A stretch of DNA of 64,000 nucleotides from an uncultured bacterium (GTDB lineage: Bacteria > Myxococcota_A > Bradymonadia > UBA7976 > VGTA01). Below are positions 45,685 to 53,400 of the stretch, piece after piece (position 1 is the first letter of the stretch; every line of letters begins with the position of its first letter). The notes beneath the pieces are model-generated. The model made no database searches, had not been told where the DNA came from, and saw only the letters and a list, made by a program, of their open reading frames with translations. Location of the stretch: positions 462,493-526,492 of the forward strand of contig CALSSE010000003.1 of NCBI GenBank assembly GCA_943788935.1, in the 5' to 3' direction. A program made the position numbers and the translations under genes.

Positions 45685-45790
45685 TCCCCAAAACTGATAC
45701 CTCTTCACTCTACCTCTTCACTCTACCTCTTCACTCTACCTCTTCACTCTACCTCTTCACTCTACCTCTTCACTCTACCTCTTCACTCTA
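45668..45790. repeat. 13-bp tandem repeats after the Ig/FG-GAP lipoprotein gene
   Basis: Two copies of CTGATCCCCAAAA (45668-45693) contain the stop codon of the preceding gene. Then seven exact copies of CCTCTTCACTCTA fill 45700-45790, ending 27 bp before the serine hydrolase ATG. The two repeats have the same unit length but different sequence. Confidence 0.93.
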
Positions 45791-45817
45791 CCATCGCTCG
45801 ACGAGGAGCTCCGGTCT

Positions 45818-47044
45818 ATGCTGCCCTCTATTAACGGCTCTGTTCATCCCCGCTTTGAAGCGGTTCGTTCGGTATTTTTCGACAACTTTACGCTGCGAGG
45901 AGAAATCGGTGCTTCAGTGTGCATTTACCATCGTGGAGAGAGAGTCGTCGACCTCTGGGGAGGGAGCGTAGATGTAGAAGGAGAGACCCCATGGGATGCC
46001 GATGACTTGACTACTGTTTTCTCAGTAACGAAGGGGATAGTCGCTGCCAGCTACTTGATGCTTATCGACCGTGGTCTGCTCTCCTATTCTGATCCGATCG
46101 CTAAGTATTGGCCACAACTCACTGACGGCGGAGGTGAACGAGAGCGTTTTAGAGAGGCCCGATCAAACATGACCGTCGCGGATTTACTCAATCATCGCTC
46201 AGGGCTGATCGGTTTCAGGGAGGAACTCACCCTCGATGAGCTGAGTGAAGAAGAGACGCTCCTACTGAGACTCGAGGGAGAGCCGCTACGTTGGTCGCCC
46301 GGTGAGCGTCAAGGCTATCATGGAGTCAGCTTTGGGCTGTACGCCGGCGCGCTGTTTAAGAAGATTACTCGCCAAAGCGTTGGTGACTATTTACGAGATG
46401 AGATTAAGAGAGAGGCCCCTCTTGACCTATACTTAGGACTCACTGAGCATGAAGAAGACCTTATCTCATCACGTATTCGTCCAATATACCCCATCCAACT
46501 CACTGATGTATTCGGAGGTATTTTACCCAATTTAATGTTCGGACGAAATCGAGAGGGGAGGTTCTTTAGGAGCGCTCTCAACAAGAGCTCTCCCACTGCT
46601 CACGCTTTTGGCCAACCACAGGATCTAGGCGCAAAATCTCTTACTAATTTTAATACTCGAAGAGTTCAGCGTTTAGAGCTCCCTTGGGCGAACGCTTTAG
46701 GGAGCGCTCGAGGGGTTGCCTCTCTCTACAAACATCTCCTTACGCCCGGACGATTGGTGAGTTCCAATGCTTTAAACTGGGTAATCCCCCGGCAATCTTG
46801 GACAGAACTCGATGAGGTGATCCGTAAGCCTATGGGTTATTCTTATGGGTTCGCGAAGGAAGAGATCGGTATCTTCTCCCCTCACTCTGAAGCTTTTGGC
46901 CACCCAGGCGCTGGCGGTGCTCTAGGATATGCCGACCCCACCAATGGACTCTGTATCGGTTACGTGATGAACCGCATGGGATATCAAGTGAGATCTCCAC
47001 GAGCGCTCGCTCTCTGCAAAGCAGCCTATGATTGTTTATCATAG
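45818..47044 (+). CDS. Serine hydrolase, beta-lactamase/EstB (class C) family
   Basis: A 408-residue hydrolase of the beta-lactamase fold. The nucleophile motif SVTK (SxxK) is at 69-72, GVSFGLYAGALF near 163-174 corresponds to the region of the Tyr-containing second motif, and FGHPGAGGALGYADP near 365-379 replaces the third (KTG/HxG) motif. These features fit EstB-like esterases and similar proteins rather than true beta-lactamases. No signal peptide is evident, so it probably acts in the cytoplasm on an ester or small amide. The start is at ATG 45818 with GAGGAG 9 bp upstream, directly after the 13-bp repeat array. Confidence 0.88.
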   Translation: MLPSINGSVHPRFEAVRSVFFDNFTLRGEIGASVCIYHRGERVVDLWGGSVDVEGETPWDADDLTTVFSVTKGIVAASYLMLIDRGLLSYSDPIAKYWPQLTDGGGERERFREARSNMTVADLLNHRSGLIGFREELTLDELSEEETLLLRLEGEPLRWSPGERQGYHGVSFGLYAGALFKKITRQSVGDYLRDEIKREAPLDLYLGLTEHEEDLISSRIRPIYPIQLTDVFGGILPNLMFGRNREGRFFRSALNKSSPTAHAFGQPQDLGAKSLTNFNTRRVQRLELPWANALGSARGVASLYKHLLTPGRLVSSNALNWVIPRQSWTELDEVIRKPMGYSYGFAKEEIGIFSPHSEAFGHPGAGGALGYADPTNGLCIGYVMNRMGYQVRSPRALALCKAAYDCLS

Positions 47045-47110
47045 CTCTGCCCTCTGCATGAACCCAAGCAAGAAGATCTCCCAAACAAGAAGATCTCCCT
47101 AGAAGAGTCA

Positions 47111-50100
47111 TCACTCTTCGAAGCTGCTCTTGATCCAGGTCTCAGCGCTCGATTTAAGTTTATTCATCGCGACGCAACGCTTAACTCGTCTCAAGATGTC
47201 GCGATGTTTCTCTAAGGCAGAGAGCCTAAATGAGAGCGCACCTTTATTAAATATGGACTCGAGTTGAGTGAGTGATTCTTGGTCACAAGTCGCTCCAGCC
47301 CAACCAAGTAGTGACGCTTGGATATCCACTCGATGTCCATATCGCACGAGCTTCTCAACTTGCCCGTCTCCCTGCTCTTGACTCTGCTTGATCAGCCAGC
47401 GCCATCCTAACTGGCGAGCCCGAGGCGATCTAATCCCTCGGACAAGTTCAAGTGCATCTTCAACCCTCAGAGTCACTTGAGTATCTTTGTCTTCCTCTTT
47501 GTCTTCCTCTTTGTCTTCCTCTTTGTCTTCCTCTTTGTCTTCCTCTTTGTCTTCCTCTATTTTTGATGACGTGGACCCATCATCGGGGGAGCCTGACTCG
47601 TCATCAGAGCGATCAGTAGGAGTATTTTCTCCACTCTGTAAATCATCATTCTTGCTCTCTGTCGGCTTCAAGAGGTCAAGAGTTTGATAAAAGAGGTCAG
47701 TGGAAATGAACTGAACCATCGCTTGAATGATTAGTAGTCTCGTTAAAGGCTGATCATCGCTCTCGGCGAGTTTACGATAGAGCTTTCTCCAGAGTTTTCG
47801 ATCACCAGAGAGCGCTTGAATAAGCAGAGGATACTGGATCTGCTCTAGCTTAAACTGAGCGACATCATCTTCAAAGGCCTCTTGGTTAGAGGTCGGTCGC
47901 AAGAACTTCTTAATCTGAGCGCGCTCACGCTTTGTGAGAGAGCGGAGACCAACGCCAACCTCTGACTGATCCCATTGAGCGAGCTGCATTTGGGTGAGAT
48001 GGTTGAGCGGGGATTGAGTAAACTCCGCTTTACTCATCATTACCCCTTGCAAGACACTAGAGGCCCACAGCTCGGCGAGTCCTGCTTCTTGACGGTCGCT
48101 CCCAAAATATAGAACGATTTGATTAAGATGAGTGAAGAGCAGGTCAAGGGATAAAGGATGCTCAGGAGAGAGCGCCAACTCCTTGACACTCTTCAAATAT
48201 AGCGTAGGACTCCCTTGAGGGGTCACCAACAACGTAGAGGCCATCTCGGGGATCGCTAAAAACTCATTTAATGACAAGCTCTTGGCCTTAATCAGCGCAT
48301 CAAAGTGGTTATGATCTAGAGTCCATAAGTAGAGACCGCTCTGATCTAGATTAGGATGTACCCATTCGAGTGGTGCTTCCAAGGAGAGCTCATAATCTGA
48401 GCGCTCTGGTTGATCGAGTAAGAGACAATGAGCTCTAGGCGGATTATCCTTGATCCCTAGTTTGAGACAGATGGGGATCACCCACATAGAGGGGTTCAGC
48501 TGTGGTTTCGTAGAATTCGGTGAGAAGGGTCGTTGTGAGAGCGTGAAGCGGATATCATACGAATCCCCTCTTCGAGTCTGCGACCATTTTACATAGACTA
48601 GCGGTAACCCTGCATGATTCAGATAGCTCTCTATGATCTGTTTAAGATGTGAATCAATGTGGTTGAGCTGATAACCAAAGAGCATCATCTGTTGACTCGG
48701 CTTCGCTGAATCACTCTGTAGAGCGGTGAAGGTCTGTCCAATTGACCTCTCGATCTCTCTATGTAAGGCTCCCCTCTCCAACCTCTGCTCACGACGATGA
48801 GTTAACCATGAGGAAATCATCTTCATGACTCCACCAAATAATTCTTCATAAGAGGACATATCCCTCTTAATCGATGTATTTTTATGGGCGGCGATATGCT
48901 CTAAGGCTTGTGTTTGATAAATAGAGTACTGATCCCCTTTTTGGAGAGCCCCTCCTCGCTCACTCCATAAGTGAGTCATAGATCGCCACCAGCTCACCGC
49001 TTCTAAGAACCGCTGGTCGACTGAGCGCAAAAGTCGCGCTTGCAAGCTCATATAGAGTTTATTGTACAGCTCGAGTTGGTCGGTGACCTTCATGATATTC
49101 CCAAAGCGACTATGCTTATAGAACCATGACTCATCAATGAAGACCACCCCAAAACTCTTGAGATCGGGTGGTGTATACTCAGAGTGTGAGGGGAGTGAAA
49201 TAAAGAGTAATGCTTGCTCTCTCGTCAGCTTCTTTTCGAGACCAGAATTGTCACGGATCAGGTCACTCCACAACGAACCTAGTCGGCCTCCATGATCTTT
49301 AATTGTCTTAAGCTGTAGCTGCTTTAGGCTCTGCTTACCCACTCGATGATGGCGACTCCCTAGCGGTGTAATCAGCTGTGCTGATTGACGTAACCGACGC
49401 TGAGCACCACCGCTCTCATACAAGCTCCACTGTAATGAGAACTTCTGGGGAGCTTCCCAATTGCCAAAACCAAAAAACAGAGGAAAAGGTTCATCACTCT
49501 CGGTATTTGACCACGTGAGCCTAATCCAGTCCGCGCTCTTCTCTGAGGAAGATGAGGTAGGAGCCGACCCTGAGCTTGAGCTTGATCCTGAGCTTGACTC
49601 TGAGCTCAATCGCTCATGATAGAAGATGGTCGATTGGGACAGTGGGTGGCCGAAGAGTCTCATCTTCCGGCTGGCCTCGATCGCTACTTGCCTCGGGAAC
49701 GGATAGGGCTCCGTAAAAGCGGGCAGTAGCTCAGATGCTGAGGTCTCGGGGAGGTAAACAAGGTGATATTCACGTTCTCCCTCTGTGATTACAGCTCTCC
49801 CAGAGAGTTGTTTTAGAAGCGCTCTATGCTCCAAGATAAGCACATACTCACCTTCAGCGTTTTGTTGACAACTAAAGACACTCTCTCCCTCTCCATCGCT
49901 CGATTTAGAGCTTAGTATGCAGCTACCCTTAACCTTTAGTTTAGATCTACCGACTTGAGAGAGTTTCAGGTTAAAAGTTTTTTGAGCTTTACCTCCCGGT
50001 CGATCAGGTCTGAGGATAAACTTAGACTCTAGATGGTATTCCCCCTCGAGGTTTGATTGAGACCCCTCGGCTTTAGAAGCCATCGATACCGGATCTAAAC

Positions 50101-50335
50101 GTAATATATAATGAGCTGATCGAATACGAAGAGTATTCGCGGTAGACTGTGGCTTAGACTTCTTCGAGAGGACAGCCATGGAGCTAGGGGGCTTAGGTCT
50201 TATAAGTTTTATCAGTTGGCAAGCGGTTAGGTTAGATATAATCGCGAATAATACCAGTAGACGATAAACTTTAAAGTGAAGGGATAAACCCTCACCCAAG
50301 CAGAGCGGAGAGAGATGTTGAGTAATATGTGTCAT
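47111..50335 (-). CDS. M1-aminopeptidase-like lipoprotein without the zinc motif
   Basis: A 1074-residue lipoprotein with lipobox NLTAC (Cys 39). The C-terminal half fits the M1 family after its catalytic domain: ESYLNHAGLPLVYVKWS is the typical FLxxPGxPLVxV segment, MWVIPICLKLG is the beta-barrel WxIPxC segment, and WVHPNLDQSGLYLWTLD is the PNxxGxYRxxYD turn. An ERAP-like helical domain follows. No HExxH is present anywhere and the middle region (about 370-480) is unlike the active-site domain, so it should be inactive as a peptidase. Near residue 930 six 12-bp units encode EEDK. Degenerate surface M1 proteins may act as binders; this is inferred. Confidence 0.7.
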   Translation of the reverse strand: MTHITQHLSPLCLGEGLSLHFKVYRLLVLFAIISNLTACQLIKLIRPKPPSSMAVLSKKSKPQSTANTLRIRSAHYILRLDPVSMASKAEGSQSNLEGEYHLESKFILRPDRPGGKAQKTFNLKLSQVGRSKLKVKGSCILSSKSSDGEGESVFSCQQNAEGEYVLILEHRALLKQLSGRAVITEGEREYHLVYLPETSASELLPAFTEPYPFPRQVAIEASRKMRLFGHPLSQSTIFYHERLSSESSSGSSSSSGSAPTSSSSEKSADWIRLTWSNTESDEPFPLFFGFGNWEAPQKFSLQWSLYESGGAQRRLRQSAQLITPLGSRHHRVGKQSLKQLQLKTIKDHGGRLGSLWSDLIRDNSGLEKKLTREQALLFISLPSHSEYTPPDLKSFGVVFIDESWFYKHSRFGNIMKVTDQLELYNKLYMSLQARLLRSVDQRFLEAVSWWRSMTHLWSERGGALQKGDQYSIYQTQALEHIAAHKNTSIKRDMSSYEELFGGVMKMISSWLTHRREQRLERGALHREIERSIGQTFTALQSDSAKPSQQMMLFGYQLNHIDSHLKQIIESYLNHAGLPLVYVKWSQTRRGDSYDIRFTLSQRPFSPNSTKPQLNPSMWVIPICLKLGIKDNPPRAHCLLLDQPERSDYELSLEAPLEWVHPNLDQSGLYLWTLDHNHFDALIKAKSLSLNEFLAIPEMASTLLVTPQGSPTLYLKSVKELALSPEHPLSLDLLFTHLNQIVLYFGSDRQEAGLAELWASSVLQGVMMSKAEFTQSPLNHLTQMQLAQWDQSEVGVGLRSLTKRERAQIKKFLRPTSNQEAFEDDVAQFKLEQIQYPLLIQALSGDRKLWRKLYRKLAESDDQPLTRLLIIQAMVQFISTDLFYQTLDLLKPTESKNDDLQSGENTPTDRSDDESGSPDDGSTSSKIEEDKEEDKEEDKEEDKEEDKEEDKDTQVTLRVEDALELVRGIRSPRARQLGWRWLIKQSQEQGDGQVEKLVRYGHRVDIQASLLGWAGATCDQESLTQLESIFNKGALSFRLSALEKHRDILRRVKRCVAMNKLKSSAETWIKSSFEE
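47486..47557 (-). repeat. 12-bp in-frame tandem repeat encoding EEDK
   Basis: Six exact copies of TTTGTCTTCCTC on the plus strand, encoding EEDK on the coding minus strand. Unit length is a multiple of three, so slippage changes linker length and charge without breaking the frame. Confidence 0.93.
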
Positions 50336-50463
50336 ACAGTCTTATGGACGAGGAGATGATGTTGCGGATAAAAGAGATAGCATCAACGCCGATCTCAAGA
50401 TAAATATTTATCAACGATGAGTAGGGATGAGCTACGCTAAAGTGTACGATAAAGAGGTTCAAG

Positions 50464-53400
50464 ATGAACAAAAATCAACAAGTCATCAATGAGGGTGTTC
50501 AGTGGAGACCTGCTTTATACCACAACAGCTCAGCTAGAGAGCCTCATCTCTCGATGATTCCGTATAAGGTCGCTTATCAGTATCGAAGCCTCAGTCTCAC
50601 TCTGTTGCTCTTCTTTTCACTCTCTTTATCTGCCCTGATCGGTTGTGATGATCAAGAGACTACATTTGGTGAAGCGCCCCTTGATCTCCCACTCTTAGAC
50701 CTCTCTGTTATCAGCGCCTGCAATGATGGTCGAGACAACGACCAAGATGACTTGATTGATTTCCCCGATGACCCCGGCTGTCTCAGTCTTAACGATATCG
50801 ATGAGAGAGACTCCATAGAGGTCACAGTCTGCAATGACTCTTTGGATAATGACAATGATGGGCTCATTGACTTTAATGATCCCGGATGCTCGGAGAGCGA
50901 GGGGGTGAGTGAGCAGAGTGAGGTCATAAGCCCCGAGTGTAATAATGGGATCGATGATGATGAAGATGGCTATGTAGACTTCCCCGCTGATGAGAGTTGT
51001 CTAGGACCTGACGCTGATGATGAGTCCCTAGAGCCTGACCTCACCGCCTGTAATAACCAACGAGATGATGACTCTGATGGCTTGATCGATTTCCCCTTTG
51101 ATCCTGGCTGTGCCTCACCACAAGATCTTGACGAACGAGATGACTTTAACGCCTCGATGATCGCTCAATGCAATGATGGCATCGACAACGATCAAGATGG
51201 TTATGCCGATCTCGCCGACCCTCAATGCTCTACACCGACAGATCCTCGAGAGCGCTTACTTGATGATGAGGATGTCGCGGTCTGCTCTAATGGAATCGAT
51301 GATGATGGAGATGGTCTAATTGATGCCCATGAGGACCCAGGATGTATAGGACCTGGCGACTCTAACGAAGAGGATACTGACTCTCTTCCCGCTTGTTCTG
51401 ATGGTATAGATAACGATGCAGACGGCTATGTCGACTATCCGGAAGACAGTGGATGCTCATCAATTGGAGATCGAGAGGAAGACAACCCGAGGGTGACTCC
51501 CGCTTGTCTAGATGGTGAAGATAATGATGGAGACGAGCTCTTTGACTATCCACAAGATCCTGGTTGCGATAGTAGCGCTGATACCACTGAACGAGGCGCT
51601 TGTCTCGGTTCAATAGAGGTGATTGAGCTCGTCAATGATCAAGTCTATCGAGGAAGTTCTAGACAAGGTCGGTTCCTTCGACAAGCAAGCTGTGGAGGAC
51701 AAGGCGCTCCAGAGTTGACCGCCATATACCAAGTCCGTAAACGTCTACGCCAGGTACGCTTCTCGACAGCGGCCGTCCCCAATGAAGAGGGAGTAGGATG
51801 GGAGACAACTCTCTATGCTCGGAGGCGATGCGATGAATCAGCTCAGGAGATCGCTTGTTCTCGTGAGCCCGTGGATGGGATCGCAGAGAATGAGCTTATC
51901 ATCAATGAGCCTCCTCTAGGGCCTATCTACCTTCTCATTGATGGTGCTTCTGGGAGAGGTGGGGAATTTGAGCTCTCGGTCGTTGAGACTCCCATTGAAG
52001 CCTGCCAAAATGGGACCGATGATGATGATGATGGGACGATTGACTTCCCTCTTGATCCCGGCTGTCAATCCCCTCGAGATGAAGATGAGAGCTCACCACT
52101 AACCCCCCCGCAGTGTGCTAATGGTATAGACGATGATGCTGATGACCTGATTGACTATCCCAATGATATCGGCTGTCGAGCCGCCTTTGATGACGATGAA
52201 CTCGATGAATGTGGGCAAGGGATCCCTCTGTATCAACTTACTCCACCTCCGAGTGACTTTATTGGGGTGAGCAGCGCTGATGGAGTGAGTTCGGAGAATG
52301 TTGGAGCATGTGGGGGAATCGGTATAGAGCAAGTAATACGTTATGATAACCCTAGTCACGCTCGGCTCCACTTTGAGCTATATCGAACTGATGGGATAGC
52401 AGAACAAGCATATCTCTATGCGCGGAGCGAAGGATGTGGGCAAGAGGAGCGACCACTGGGATGTGCGACGGCGACCATCGGTGATCCACTTTCAGGAGTC
52501 GACGACACTGAGATGCAGAACAATGAGATGCCGAGCGATGAGATGACCTCCTATGGGAGTCCTCTAACGTTACAGCTTGACAGCGTACCACAAGGCCCAG
52601 TCTATCTCTTTATCGATCATGACCTAGAAGGTTTCCCCTTCCTCTTAAAAACCAGTCGTATACCGCTCACCCCCATGTGCGATGACGGCATCGATAATGA
52701 TGGAGATGAGCTCATTGATGCCCAAGACCCCGGCTGTGCTGGGCCTATGGATGAGGATGAGCGAGATCCCGAGGTCCTCTCTGTCTGTCATGATGGTCTC
52801 GATAATGACATCGATGGATGGACTGACTATCCTCTCGATCCCGGCTGTAGTTATTATGGGGGAGCCAGTGAGATAGACCCAGCCACACTACCCAGCTGCA
52901 GTAATGGGATAGATGACAATGGAGATGGATATACAGATTTCCCTTATGATATTGGCTGCGCTGCGCGAGGAGATGAGACAGAGGCTAACCTCCCGGTTCT
53001 CCCTCAATGCTCCAATCAGCGAGATGACGATGAAGATGGCCTAGAGGATTTCCCCCAAGATCCCGGTTGTGTCGCGAGAGGAGATGACAATGAGTTAGAC
53101 CTCAATACACCTCCACACTGCGCTGATGGAGTCGATAATGACCTCAATGGGATCATTGATTACCCTCTCGACCCTGGATGCTACGCGATGGGAGACCCTC
53201 GAGAGCAGCCAACTAGCACACCTCCTCAATGTAGTGACGGAATTGATAATGACCAAGATGGATTCACAGACCTTCCCTATGACCCAGGCTGCGAATCAAG
53301 CGGTGATGAGCGAGAGCTCGACCCCCTCATTACTCCTCAATGCGCTAACGACATTGATGATGATGGTAATGGGAGAACCGATTGGCCCGATGACCCCGGT

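Noticed and set aside
45700..45790. Possible CRISPR array
   Set aside because: Repeats are 13 bp and head to tail with no spacers; the same holds for the other tandem arrays. No Cas gene is present.
47487..47687. Plus-strand Ser/Leu-rich frame
   Set aside because: Antisense shadow of the EEDK repeat, with no start context.
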